From positions 744,001 to 808,000 of the forward strand of contig JBLDXI010000021.1 in the NCBI GenBank assembly GCA_047495785.1: 64,000 nucleotides of DNA. Reading direction: 5' to 3'. A model generated the notes under the pieces. The model saw only the letters and a program-made list of their open reading frames with translations. It searched no databases and was not told the origin of the DNA. Below, piece after piece: positions 38,325 to 50,013 of this stretch. Source of the DNA: Lepidodermella squamata. Taxonomy: Eukaryota > Gastrotricha. A program made the position numbers and the translations under genes. Position 1 is the stretch's first letter. The number at the start of each line of letters is the position of its first letter.

Positions 38325-38684
38325 CTATCGAATCATTCGCCAGATAGTTTGAATATGACGGGAATGAGCTATCGTCAAAGTAGCGCCCCCGATCAGCAGC
38401 GCGACAAGAAATACACCCGGTCCGCAATAGGCGAATTCCTCTAAGCGACCATTTCTCCACAGAATGAAGAGCTGGTCGGTTCGATTAACTCGCACCTGGC
38501 TTTGGCCCGAAATGATCTCTGCTCTCAAAGATGGACAGGGATACGCTAGATCTTCATCGTTGCGGGACACAGTCGTTACAGCTGATTGCTGAACTTGATG
38601 CACGGAAAAAGTTTCACCCCTTTCAATACGAATCGCAAATCTACGTGAAAGCGATTCCAAAATTCGATTGAGACAAGTCGTCAT
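38325..38684 (-). CDS. Small hypothetical protein with one hydrophobic segment
   Basis: A single open frame of 119 codons with ATG at 38684. The N-terminal part is amphipathic and basic (LNRILESLSRRFAIRIERG), the middle is soluble and the C-terminal third has one hydrophobic stretch, GVFLVALLIGGATLTIA at about 90-106, followed by a short basic tail. The layout would suit a mitochondrial inner-membrane or tail-anchored protein, but I recognise no family. Balanced composition and a free-standing ATG make it a candidate; there is no splice or homology support. Confidence 0.35.
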   Translation of the reverse strand: MTTCLNRILESLSRRFAIRIERGETFSVHQVQQSAVTTVSRNDEDLAYPCPSLRAEIISGQSQVRVNRTDQLFILWRNGRLEEFAYCGPGVFLVALLIGGATLTIAHSRHIQTIWRMIR

Positions 38685-39960
38685 AGTTAAAATCTAAATA
38701 GGTATAAGATAACTTCAAGTTGACAGAAAATAAGAAGAACTATTTTTGTTCACATTTTTAGAAGCAAAGAAATAATTAATCGCATAATATTTTTAATGTT
38801 ATCGAATTAAATCGAAAATGTGATAAAAATTATTATTTTTTTGGCTCATACCCACCTAGTTTCTAAAATTATTAATTATGATGAGGAAGTTAGCGCTCTT
38901 TGATTGGTTTGTTTACATAAATAAACATAGGAATTATATATTGTGTCAGAAAGTCATTTAGATTCATGAACGTGGAAGAAATAAGATATAAATGTCTTTT
39001 TAACGACGTGGTTCCCGCTAATCCATCATTCCAAAGGTGCTTTTCTGCGCTGCGAAACTCCGAGATTAATTACTACGCGCACTATATGAGTTGTTTAGCG
39101 CATGTGCAGAAATGTATTAGGCTAGATTTTTCATACTGTTGCAAAATAATATCATTCACGTGTATTAGTAATAACGGTAATTCTGATTTCAACGCGGGCC
39201 TTCACAACTACTTCATAAGAGCTTGAGATACTCACCGCAACTGAGGCTACTTTTCGGATCCGTGTTGCCAGCCCTGTGAAATCGGAATGCGAAATACCGT
39301 GTATTGCCCGAAAAACTGTCCGCCGAAAAACGTCGGCATAATGAAACCAGACACAGATAATTTAGGCCCGAATTAGTAAAATCATGTCGGTTGAACTTGG
39401 TTCATGTTCAGGTTCACGTCCTTTCGTGTCTGACTGTGTGATTTTTGTCCAACTGGAAGGACTTTGACGCAATGGAATGTCTTCTAAAAGTATTAGCAGA
39501 AACTAATTTTTATTGTAAATTAGGGGTTTATTGTTTCATTTGGCGTATTTGGCGTTACGCTCAAGTCATCATTCGATTTTTACGCAAACCCGCCTAAACT
39601 TCGGATTTTGATAGATACATAGGTATCGAATTTCTCTGGACATCATAAATTGAGTCATTTCGGAATGACCGTTAAAATGGACAAAAAAATCTCCTGCGTT
39701 TTAACCTGATGGCGTCGGTGTCGTATTTCCATAGGTAAAAGTATTTTCAACTGAACCCGAGTTCGTCCCGCCAGCTTGCATGAGAAATACGTTTATAATG
39801 AGATGGATAAAATGGGGGCCTATATTATGCAGCTTTGTTTACTGCAGCTTATCACCAGTTTCGACGATTTCGCGCTCATGCTCGAGTGAAATTTGTTTTG
39901 CTCTATGCAATAAGGCCGAGTTACGCTTATACACAGCGGAATGATATCCGTTACGAAAAA
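38685..39960. other. Intergenic 1.3 kb
   Basis: Nothing certain. A plus-strand frame at 38966-39226 could encode 86 residues but shows no motif and is Cys/Phe-rich in the way of random AT-rich frames. The rest is unremarkable. Confidence 0.35.
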
Positions 39961-41407
39961 ATGATATCAAGATTAAATCTCCATTATTTTACTTGCCTAT
40001 TAATTTTATTTCGATGCATCGAATCAAGTTCATTGGTGAATAATGTTTTGGAAGATGGAGGGTATGCTGAGAGTCGAACAGGCAAAGCCACTGATGGCGA
40101 GAAATCGGCGCTCGAGGCATTTTACAAACCATGCCCGTTCCCATGCCGCAATTTCACACAAGCATTCAAAGCTGAGGCTAATGCCATTCGATTTGTAGTC
40201 GACAGTGTGATAACGCTGATGAGCAACGGCTCGGGAGAAGATTTTGTGGTCAAGTTGGAAATCACACGGCTCTGTCGTTTCGACGTGACTGGCGATTTCA
40301 AATCAAACTTCATTCTAAGCATGTTTATTAAATTAGAAAAAACCGGAAAGATACAATTTGATTTCCTGCCTTAAGTAACGGCTGACGAAATGGAGCTGAT
40401 CACTTTGCCGGAGGTGAAAGGAATCTACGTGGCTGGTGTGGTGCCAAGTGATATTCACACATTCGCTGCCGATTACCGGCTGGTAACACCTTTGATTCCA
40501 GCATCTTCCAACTATCCATGGAAACATCTTTGCGCATCTTGCGGAGGCCTTAACATCTCAAACACGTTGGCGATTGATGCACGTTAGTGAAAACCAGATG
40601 ACGTAGCAATTACCGATAATCTTGACGCAAAACTTGGCACCAAACGCAAACTATTTTCAATTTTTTTAATGACCTTGATTTTTTTTTAATTGATGACCTT
40701 TTAAGTCAGGAAATCGCAGACTTTTATATTATAATTATCTGATTTCTTGATAATCATGAAATTCCCAATATACCTTGAAAATTCATTTTTGGTGATTTCG
40801 TTAAAACTAGGACCGTTTCAGTCAATAATGCGCGCAATTAAGGCGGATTTTATATGAGGAATATTCTAGCCGATTATTTTTTCGATTATTTTCAGATGAC
40901 GAAGATCGAATTGATGAATGTCAGTGTGGCGAAGACGTGCGCAAGGCTTGTGTTCACGTGACCATCGGAATCTCAGATGTCGCAATATATGAGCTGAACC
41001 CCCATCACGCTGTTCTGATGGTGATCATCGGCGTCGGTTGTTCATTTTGCGCTTTCGTGCTAATCGTTGGTCTAGCCTACTGGCGCTGGCGTAAATACAA
41101 AGAGCAACGGCGAATCGATCGATCGGTCATAGCTCGATCTAGAGGCTGCGAGCTTAACCACCCTGGCCCTCATGTTACCGGTCAGCCGCCACCAGTAGTT
41201 CTGCCGCGTAATATCATGACTCCCAAAGTGGTTGTCAGTCGGAATTCAAGCAACGATTTCGCTTCAATGTCACATCAAGACTTCGACCACCAAGACGTTA
41301 TGATGATGGGTGCATCAGAAGAGCGACGAGCTTCCTTAACACCCCTCCTCACTAACACAAACAGCCCACCGCCATCGCCAGCCCCAATTTACCGAAAAGA
41401 CCCTTGA
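39961..41407 (+). CDS. Orphan type I single-pass membrane protein
   Basis: The ATG at 39961 starts a likely signal peptide (MISRLNLHYFTCLLILFRC). Proposed exons 39961-40318, 40376-40582 and 40896-41407 give 1077 nt, 358 aa. The ectodomain of about 220 residues has paired cysteines (KPCPFPC, LCASCGG, DECQCGEDVRKAC) and Asn-glycosylation sites. A transmembrane helix follows (VLMVIIGVGCSFCAFVLIVG, about 230-250), then a basic stop-transfer WRWRKYKEQRR and a cytosolic tail with Pro/Ser runs (SPPPSPAPIYRKDP). An in-frame TAA at 40372-40374 would cut the protein, but a 57-nt GC-AG intron (40319-40375) removes it and keeps phase. I do not recognise the family; receptor or adhesion roles are guesses. 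Confidence 0.6.
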
Positions 41408-42792
41408 GTCATATTATTATTTATATCAAAAATAACCTTAGATCAGCATTACGGCTAGTTGAGCCTATTAGGCTGGTTTTAGCAACGCCCATATAGAAAC
41501 AATGAAGTAATAACTAATAACGAGTAAGATGAAAAAGATTAGAGCTACAAGCAATAAATCAATTTTATGATGCTTTTTTTAAACAAAAACGTCCGTGAAA
41601 ATATTTTTCAAGAAATAAATAAATGCGAGGCTGTCGATTTTCAGTTATCAATTGAAAGAAATAATATCAAAAATAGCATAATTAAAGCACAGAAACAGGA
41701 ACAGCTGGTGAAGCCGGAGTTTTTTTTATCGTTGATGTGCTATCAGGTAGGAAGGTCAAAGGTCAAACAGCGAGGCGCTAACTTATATAGGCCATGCCGG
41801 ATGTAGCAGGCTATTTTTTTCATGTTTTTTGTCTGTCAAAGCCAAAGCTTTCAAAGCGACCCAGCAACCGAATCTATAACTGAACGGGATCTGCAGATAT
41901 TTAAAATTCCGATAAAACGCTTTGACGAAAGGAACAATGCTTTCTTCCATTAGCTTTTGCATTATAATATTCTCAAAAATTCAAACTTCACCATCAATTT
42001 TGGGGTCAAGTTCGCTCTGAGCGTAAAAATGCAGAGCTCACTAATTCGGCCTGATCAGGTCATACAAATACTACTTGAATTTAAAGAAAATAATTACCGT
42101 ATCTGGAACCATTTTTTTTTTACCAATTTTCGAAAAAACGGAAGCAGCCCAAAATCAGCAAATAACAATGTGTCCCAATGCTTGAAATGAGTTTGACGGA
42201 AATGAGAATATGTAAAATAGTACATAACTTTATCATGTATTAACTGATATATCTATTCATTTTCCTCAGCTGTACTTACCAGCGATTGCGACGTTCTGTG
42301 TAAATACTACACTGTTTTTATAGGCGTTTCATCCTCACTAGCTTTTGCGTTAATTATATCACACCTGTGAATATGTTCCCTAGTATTTTTTCAAGGAGCG
42401 ATTAATTAATTATCAAGCCCCACATTGCCTTATTCACAGCGAATGTATCCATGCTCATTTGATATGATTTGCATGAATTGATATTAGGGTTGAAGTCAGC
42501 GATTGGTGCGTGGACCACAAGCAGCGCTTGGTTTGATATATACATGCTAAAACAGCACACTTTTGCCTCAGATGCGCAGTAATATTTTCGGCAACACTGA
42601 CATAAACAATTACCCCAGTTCCAAGTACATAGAATAAATGGTTCACCATATGATTGATAGCACGAAGTCTGTGACTTTCCAAATCACACAAAATTATTAT
42701 GAGTGGACTTTGTATCAGGACGATTATAGGAATTTGTATTATTTACGTGCCAAAAAGTGCCACGTGTTTGGCACAAGCTTTTCTTTTCTTTA

Positions 42793-43289
42793 GAGCTAAA
42801 CAATAATCGAATATCACAGCTATGAAAATCAGGTGAATGGGTTGGAATAAAATGGTTAGTAGTTATATATTTGTAATCAAAACAATGTCATAAAATGTAT
42901 GACATTTGGTGTCGCTGCCACTAAAAGAGGTTAAGCAAATCAGTAATTCCTTAATAGTGATATTTTTATACCATTTTGTAGCTTGTGACCTATACTACCT
43001 TATATTGTTGTTTTCTACTATCTCCTAAAATGTCAGCTGTTTTCATGGGAAAACACCCTCGGATCATATGGCGCTACGTGGCACAGTCATGTGACATTAC
43101 GTGCTTTTCTTTTGATCGCAAATTCATAAAAACTGATTTGCTTTATGTCTAAATGGTAGCGACACCAAATAGTGTCATACATTTTATGACATCTTTTCGA
43201 TTAAAACTAATGGTTATATTGCTAGCCATATATTTCCAGCCCATTTACCTGATCACTTCATAACTGTGATATTCGATTATTTTTAGCCC
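42793..43289. mobile_element. MITE-like element with about 150-nt imperfect terminal inverted repeats
   Basis: The left arm (42793 to about 42940) and the right arm (about 43140-43289) are imperfect reverse complements. Shared words include AATAATCGAATATCACAG at the outer end, GTCATAAAATGTATGACA and GGTGTCGCT in the middle, and AAGCAAATCAGT at the inner end. TA dinucleotides flank both sides (42791-42792, 43290-43291). No ORF lies between the arms. The transcript would fold into a long hairpin. Confidence 0.8.
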
Positions 43290-43317
43290 TATAGGAACGA
43301 TTTTATGTAACACCGTA

Positions 43318-43480
43318 TTTGTTCCAATAGTAGCCCATCCACCAATATAGTAGCCCAGGGTTGAGGAGGTCAAGTCGGTTCGAAAACATAAAAAATGAAC
43401 GATTTACCAATTATTATTTTTCAAAATTTTCAAAATGTCGAGGTTGAAATTTTGGTAGCCCGGGCTGCTATAGGAACAAA
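43318..43480. mobile_element. Short TA-flanked inverted-repeat element
   Basis: TTTGTTCCAATAGTAGCCC (43318-43336) is mirrored by GGGCTGCTATAGGAACAAA (43462-43480) with two mismatches. TA flanks both ends (43316-43317 and 43481-43482). The element is only 163 bp long and sits 26 bp from the preceding one. Confidence 0.75.
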
Positions 43481-43598
43481 TAGGGTATAAGTATATGTAG
43501 GAAATTGATCAGCGGATGCCTAATAATACCTATATAGAATCGCTTTTACCTTCCTTTCATTCTCATTTCAGAGTTTTATTGTTACTGAAAAGCGTGAT

Positions 43599-44887
43599 AT
43601 GGCCGATTTTGCTGGTGTCTTGGTAAACATGCTGGCGAATTTTTTCTGGTTTTTGTTGCTGATATATTCACCCGATGCGGACAAAGTCAGTTTCAATATC
43701 ATTTTTTCGAAATAATCATCTGAAATTTGCATACTGATATAGACCGCTGCACCGAACGCCTTTCTTATTGACATGAATAACGTGAGGGGTTACTTCAAAA
43801 GAAGTCAATATTGGCAACCAATGAACAAAACATCTACGTCAAGCATTAAACATCCGAGCCTACAGAACGTTAACGAGGTTGTATCCCTCAACGACAGCAC
43901 TGTGGCGTTCTTGCTATCAAAAGAGGGACACGTCGGGGTACTTAAATTTGAATCTGATAAGCCCCAGAGTTAATTATCGGTTAATAATCCAATTAGGTTC
44001 TTCGAATGGTCAACGGCGAAGTTTCAATGAACGAAACTTTCCGGTTAATCATGCCGCCGAATGTTGGGGCGAGGGGTGGAATTCGGCATGCTGTCTACGA
44101 CACTCTTACCAACAGGCTGTTTTTAACGATAGCAGACAATACGGGCACTGCCATTTTCTATTCGGAAAAAATAACGTATCCGCGTTTGGATGGCAGAGAA
44201 ATGGCTCTAAATTGCTTTATTCGGTGTTCTGCAAAAGATCGCGAGTTTCGAGGGATCAGCGTGGACAACACGCGGTGGCTGCTATTCATCGCCGAGGCGT
44301 CGATTTACGGCAAAAACGACGGCTCAATCGCTGTTTGGAAACTGTCTGATCTAAAAGACGGAGTTACTAGCTGCAAAGATGTTAAACAGAAAGCTCCCAC
44401 GGCTGAACTGAAGTCATCACCCGATTTACCATTCTTGCCACATAGCTGTGCTTCGTTTGACAATTACATCGCGGTATCGGATCATGCTAATAATTCTGTT
44501 CTCTTGTTCAAGTTGAACGAAGATGGGAAGGACGCCGAGTGTAACAAGCCGGTTCTTGTTCAACCAATTGCAACACTGGGCAACAGTTCCGGGCAAGTTC
44601 GGGAGCCTTGGGGCGTCCATTTCGATCCCGCTGGGAATCTCCTTGGTATTAAAATGGCCATTTTCTTCTGAAATTTTTACGAAAATTGTATTATTTCAGT
44701 TGCCGATAGAGGGAATAAGCGGTTTCAGCTGTTCCATTCTCCCGATTCGTCTCCGACTAAATATACATCTGTATGGGAGTCTGAAAAACTGACTTATCAT
44801 CCGAAATCAGTCGCCGTTCTATCAGACGGCATTCATTTCAAAGTTATCGCCGCATTGTTTCCGCGCCAAGTTTTAATTTTCGGCTAG
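43599..44887 (+). CDS. Secreted NHL-repeat / beta-propeller protein
   Basis: Exons 43599-43685, 43743-43937, 43997-44645 and 44700-44887 join to 1119 nt, 372 aa. Translation from 43599 or from the Met at 43629 gives a hydrophobic leader (NFFWFLLLIYSPDADK), so the protein should be secreted. The body shows beta-propeller features: repeated blade-like strands (RLFLTIADNTGTAIFY, WLLFIAEASIY), and a classic NHL unit EPWGVHFDPAGNLLV followed by ADRGNKRFQLF. The layout of a leader plus one propeller with conserved paired cysteines recalls yellow/MRJP-like and NHL families; the NHL call is from the last unit. AG at 43570-43571 after a long pyrimidine tract (TTCATTCTCATTTCAG) precedes the ATG by 27 nt and may be a trans-splice site. 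The 43938-43996 intron choice rests on frame continuity. Confidence 0.7.
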
Positions 44888-44989
44888 ATTTTTGAAATAA
44901 TTTTCTTGAATTCTATATAATACTAGTTGCCTGAAATATACATGTGTTAAAAAAATGTTGGAGCTTTTTATTTCACGGTTTTATACTGT

Positions 44990-46338
44990 TTAAAATTTGA
45001 TATGAGGCGACCGGCAAGTACCGAGGTGACTTTTGACATCTGGTACCGTTTTACTGACGTCGTTCTTAAAAAGACGCTTGCATAGATTGCTAAACCCGAA
45101 TCGAGTTGATTTACAGTCATCCAGTAATGAGTAATTTTCATGCCATTTGAAAAACCGCGCAACTTCGTCGCTTCTCGCCGGATCTTTCAGCCGTTTTAGA
45201 TAGTCAGCCAAACTGTCGGATGTGTCAAATTTATCGGCATCGATGTAAGAACCAGCCGGCGCTACAATCGAGTAATCCATCGCGCCGAAAACAATAGGAA
45301 TAACACCGTATAACAGACTTGCATTGAGTGCTTTGAAAAACTTTTCGGTGATCTGCGATACAACAATTGGCAATTGAAAAATATTTTTAAGGAAGATAGG
45401 AATTTTCATACGTAGTCGTCGCACAAGGAGTTTTCGGCGGCGAAATAGTACCGATATTGCGAGTAAAACACTTCCTCAGTGAAATTTGCGATAAATTCCT
45501 CCGGTCTATGTCCCGAGCAGCTGCCCCACGAATCTACAACTAGGCCATTTTTCTTGAAAGACTCAAAAAGACCGTCACGATTGCTGCCAGCCCTATTTGA
45601 AATTGGAATACACCTTGGCGAAATTTCGGCCATAAATTCTTACCCGCAGTGACTGACAATCCATAGCACATCTTTTTTCCGTGTAGTGAAAGAATTTGTG
45701 AAGTTCAAAATCTTGGTTTCCGAGCTGACAAGTTTGTTTTCAGGGACGACCTGGCAATATGGAAACCAGATATCAGACTGAGCGGTGTAAGTCATTGTCA
45801 GGTTAATTTGCAGGTTGTTAACTGAGTTCCAAGTTTCATCTGATAGTCTATAGAGGGAAATTTAACTAAAAAAAAATGGAATTGACTTTTACGGAACTCA
45901 CCCGCTGTTAGGAGGGGCTTCAAGCAGGTAAAATACCCAGCTTTGATTTGGCTGCCTCTTTGGAGGTAAATCAATAAAATTGATATCTCGTCCATGGAAA
46001 ACCAATCCGTTAGAATTCTCGAGATACGTTCTGTTTGTTGTTACCCAGCACGATCGATTGTTATCGACGTGGACTGTATCGCTACCAAGCTCAGCAAAAT
46101 GACTCGCCCAAGTATCGGAGAAATATGGTGTCCATAATAGAATGATTCTATGATGTAGTCTTCGATCTTTATCTTCCAAGCTTTCCATCGTTCTCAGCAC
46201 GAGTACGTGGCGAAGTTTCATCGAATGAGATGTCCAGGCAAAGACGATAAAAATGCAGGCGAGGCTGGTAATAACCAATGATGCGGCAATTTTGTACCAA
46301 ACTGTTGCCTGTTTTGGCTCAGGGAAGCCTGCCGTCAT
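44990..46338 (-). CDS. Alpha-1,3-fucosyltransferase, GT10 family (copy 1)
   Basis: Golgi type II enzyme that transfers fucose from GDP-fucose to N-glycans or other acceptors. Exons 46338-45902, 45847-45644, 45592-45412 and 45352-44990 give 1185 nt, 394 aa. A short cytosolic N-terminus is followed by a signal anchor (residues about 17-36, SLVITSLACIFIVFAW) and the stem. The catalytic region has FHGRDI, WVFYLLEAPPNSG, KKDVLWIVSHCG and the GT10 donor-binding motif YRYYFAAENSLCDDY, then ITEKFFKAL, GVIPIVFGAMDY and GSYIDADKF. The core motif is intact, so activity is expected. It ends at LGTCRSPHIKF. A paralogue lies 3.7 kb away in the same direction with the same exon layout. Confidence 0.9.
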
Positions 46339-49300
46339 TTGCCGCCTAAAATCGAAAACAGTAAAATCATAATTGCATCACAACCGGGCCCATGATCTAG
46401 AATAAGATTCTTGTCAAAATGAGGTGACAGGCGACTGCTGTGTAATTATGCAGCGATTAACTATAGGTACTACGCCTCATTAAATTATTTGGTCGACGCA
46501 AAAAGCACGTTATATAACATGCAAAAACTGTATTTACACACGCGTATGCATTGTTTCTAGGTGGAAATACCTGCATTATGCCCGCAGTCCTTCAGTAAAT
46601 CTGAGTTTTTTACGAGGTAAATATTGAAACAATGACCATATTTGGACGGCTCAATCAATGGGGGGCAGACGAGATGGCAGAAAACTCAACCCGAAAGGTT
46701 GAAAGCAGAGGCCAGTTTCTTAGTCTCACGAGATGGGAATCTGAGTGCGCACTAAAGATCGGAAAAAGAAGCAAATGAAAAGATGAAAACTCCTTAATTT
46801 CAATTCCTTATTTGCGAACATTCAATTTTCTTGGATTTTTCATTCAAATTTTCTAAGATCGACCAGAGCGAATTTTAAGCGAGATCTGGGCACACTTGAA
46901 GCGCGTGTTATCAAAAATTTAAATCTTCAAAGTAAATATTGGCCGGTGACTGGTCAAACGGAAGGGACATTGGTAAGGAAAAACATTATGAAAAATAGTT
47001 GTCGATTTTTACTTGAATTTTTTTCTAACAAATTACGAGGGCATTTTGACATTTGAGCGAAAACACATGAGTGTATAGCTAGTTGGAATGCCACGAGGAA
47101 AAAATGTAGCTATGTAACTCTTGCCGAGAGCGAAGAAATAAAAATAACACGACGGCTACGACGAATAGAGCCTAGAGCTGTTGCACACGGGGACACTATT
47201 TTTAAGCAGGGAATGCGCTGGCAGTTATACGAACCATAGCAATGGCAACAAAGTTGTATCTGTGGATTAAATACTGATTCATAGTGCAGGCCTTTGAAAA
47301 AGCAAGCTTCAACCCAGTAGTTTTATACTACCGCGTAGGCTGTAGGCAAGAGGAGATGTAGGTATATGCTGCAAGATGGTTAACAGATGGTTACATGCCA
47401 TTTAACTTGAATAGAATAGGTGTTATTCATCGACAAATGCTCCCAAGTATAGATGCCTCTGCCACTAGATTAAAGAACATTCATCATTTCTCACCACATG
47501 TCCGATATTTTGAATGAAACAGAGACACTGCCAGTTTTCTTACATCCGAGAAAATGAAATAGGCCACAAAATCAAAGTCTAAGTCCGTTTTACTGCTATT
47601 TTATTTTACGGGTCGCGGATCGTATGATGGCGCGGTCGTGGGGTCGCGAAACTCTAAAGCGATTTCTAATAAGAATAGCTGTGCTTCCATCATTGAAGAC
47701 CCTCCTTTATTACTTGATATTAACACGAACCACAATATTAGCAAGTGAAGATGGGCAATTGAGAAATGTAAGCCAACACGTGCAATGTGACAATTTTTCT
47801 TGATTGCTTCATTTCGACTGCTACTGCGATTATTGCGACCTCACCACCGCACCACCAGCCCACCACTTACATGCACACATAAAAGCTAGCAATAAAAACT
47901 AGCCGATGATTCATCTGGGTCACTATGCACTACCCAGGACTAGAATGCCTAAAATGTGGCTGCGATGTAGAGGATGAACAAGGAGGATGCGTTCGAACTA
48001 ACTCAATTCAGCCCCGACCTTTACTCGCTATGATGAGCTCTTGTATAGGTATGCGCAATTTCTTGAATAGGTTCATTCAAGTGGCTGTTCGTACCTATTT
48101 ATGTACGCCATTTTGGCTATACGTTAAGGAATAGCAAATATCGCTTATGTATAAATAGCCTAAATCTTCAAACTATTAAAAACCATGGTTCATGCCGGGC
48201 AACTAACCTGTAAGTAAATGCCCTCGATATCATTCAAATGGAGGTGCATGAATGAGCGGCATCTACTATGGTTCCTTGTAATAAAAAACGAGCTGAAAAT
48301 CGGAGTAAAGTTAGGTGGTGGCGAAAGCTTACTCCTGACATGGAGAAGGAACAAGAGATCCAATGATGACAGAGCATCGCAGGTATATACATAATTTCAC
48401 GGAAGTCGCAGTATAATCTTGTCACCGCGATTTTTATTGCGTGTTCGCCTAGTTTAATACTCCAGCACTGATTTACGTACAAGTTAAAAGCAACATTATT
48501 TTATGTCGCGCATTTCTCCTTTTACTTATATTCAAGTCGTTCTTGATAATCGATCGCGCATGTTTTTTGCTTATTAAGAGGTATATTGCCTATATTATTA
48601 AGAGTTTTAGATCATGCTATTAAGCTATTGTCGCTTTGCGTTTCAAAGGAACCTTATTTATAAGGAAAATTCATTTCAGGATTAATCCGCTATTCATTTT
48701 CATTGAAATAAATAAAAAACTAGCGGCTCCTTTGAAAAACATAACGACGACAGCATGCTATTGCTTAGATACAGAGGTGTGAGATAATTTGATGGGAAAA
48801 TAACTGTTTTTCAAAGATCTCAGGTCACTGGTCACTGGTATAAGCCTCTGGTCCGTTTAATTTTCTATCGAAGGGTCAAAGCCCGGTCAAAAAACAGATG
48901 AAATACATTGATGCAATGGTCGCAGATCTGGATAAAGGGCTATTTTACTCGACGATAAACGAGGATAATTCATCGTATAAATCGCCATGTTTCGTGCGCA
49001 TTTTTTAAACGTAAAAATCGTGGATCAAAAGATTTGCAAATCACGCGATAGAGAAGTTTATTGCGCAGCTTATCCTCTCCCCACGATTTTAGTCCTTAAA
49101 CCTTTTTATGCACAAACCTAATATCCAAGGTTCAACGGGCAGAACCAAAATGAAATGGGCAGGTATTGGTCTTCTAGGCTGCGGCTTAACCTCGACATTA
49201 ATAAGTGCCTTCTAAATCGGATTTTAAGGTAAATAAAAGGAAAAAGAATACGACTTTTAAAGCTATGTAGGATGCTATAGCGTATGATGAAATTTTATAT

Positions 49301-50013
49301 TACGCAGAATTCAATAAAAATCTACGGCATAAACGCGTTTCATAGACTCTCAAGACGTTATTTTTATCCGATGGCGGCTACTCATTTTACTACGGCAGCA
49401 GGCGCGCTTCATAGGTGCCAAGCTGAGCATTTATTTTCAATCACCTAATGTCGCGTTATTTCATTAGCAGGATGTATTGTCGCGCCGAACTTCAGTTTTA
49501 CCGCCAGGCCGCATGCCATGGCGCGTTCGCTATATTTAACAAGTGCACGCGCTCAAACACGTCGCCGCGGTCGACGCAAAGATGTGGGATCAATCTCAAA
49601 GGGCAGGTCATGGTCTATGGGCTTGCAGATATAGAGGATTGCTGTTTTGTTGAAGGGACTAACCTCTGATCGCCACGAGCCAAACATATTGCGATCTGCG
49701 ATAAATCGCTTTGCCGGGTAAACATTTTAATCACACCAGTGTCCGAGCTTGTTAATAATTTATCAAAACTAAGCAAAAATAATTAAGCCCGAAAGGTCCA
49801 TGGCACAGCCTCACAGTCATAAGATTAAATTATGATGAAGCTAGGCAAAAATATTATAATTTTGGCTGCGTGACTACACGCAAAATATTGTATTCATGCG
49901 GGAATATCTTCCTTCATGATGCGAGAAAAAGCATTTCAACTGGGAAAAATTGCTTCAGCTCAAATATGCGGAAAAATTAGACTTGTCCTCTCGCATTCTT
50001 TACTTCGAGCAGT
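46339..50013. other. Intergenic 3.7 kb between the two fucosyltransferases
   Basis: Unique AT-rich sequence without recognisable exons, tRNA genes or clear repeats. Short ORFs (for example at 47925-48134 and 48482-48234) lack motifs. It is the longest gene-free stretch in the window. Confidence 0.45.

Larger units (their letters stand above)
41408..43598. other. Intergenic 2.2 kb with inverted-repeat elements
   Basis: No gene was found. The first 1.4 kb is AT-rich and featureless; the last 0.8 kb contains the two TA-flanked elements listed separately and the 5' flank of the NHL gene, which ends in a strong pyrimidine-AG (AG at 43570-43571). Confidence 0.45.

Noticed and set aside
38966-39226. 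86-codon plus-strand frame with ATG
   Set aside because: No recognisable motif; composition typical of random AT-rich sequence. Kept only as a remark in the intergenic entry.
40372-40374. Orphan receptor gene as a pseudogene because of the in-frame TAA
   Set aside because: A 57-nt GC-AG intron of the usual local length removes the stop and keeps frame into two more exons with a clean membrane helix and tail.
43879-44349. 156-codon frame overlapping the NHL gene
   Set aside because: It runs in another frame over the same bases, while the 44006 frame carries the propeller and NHL motifs and splices cleanly to its neighbours.
47925-48134. Short ORF with CxxC-like cysteines between the fucosyltransferases
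   Set aside because: Only 69 codons, no conserved spacing, no splice sites joining it to other frames.
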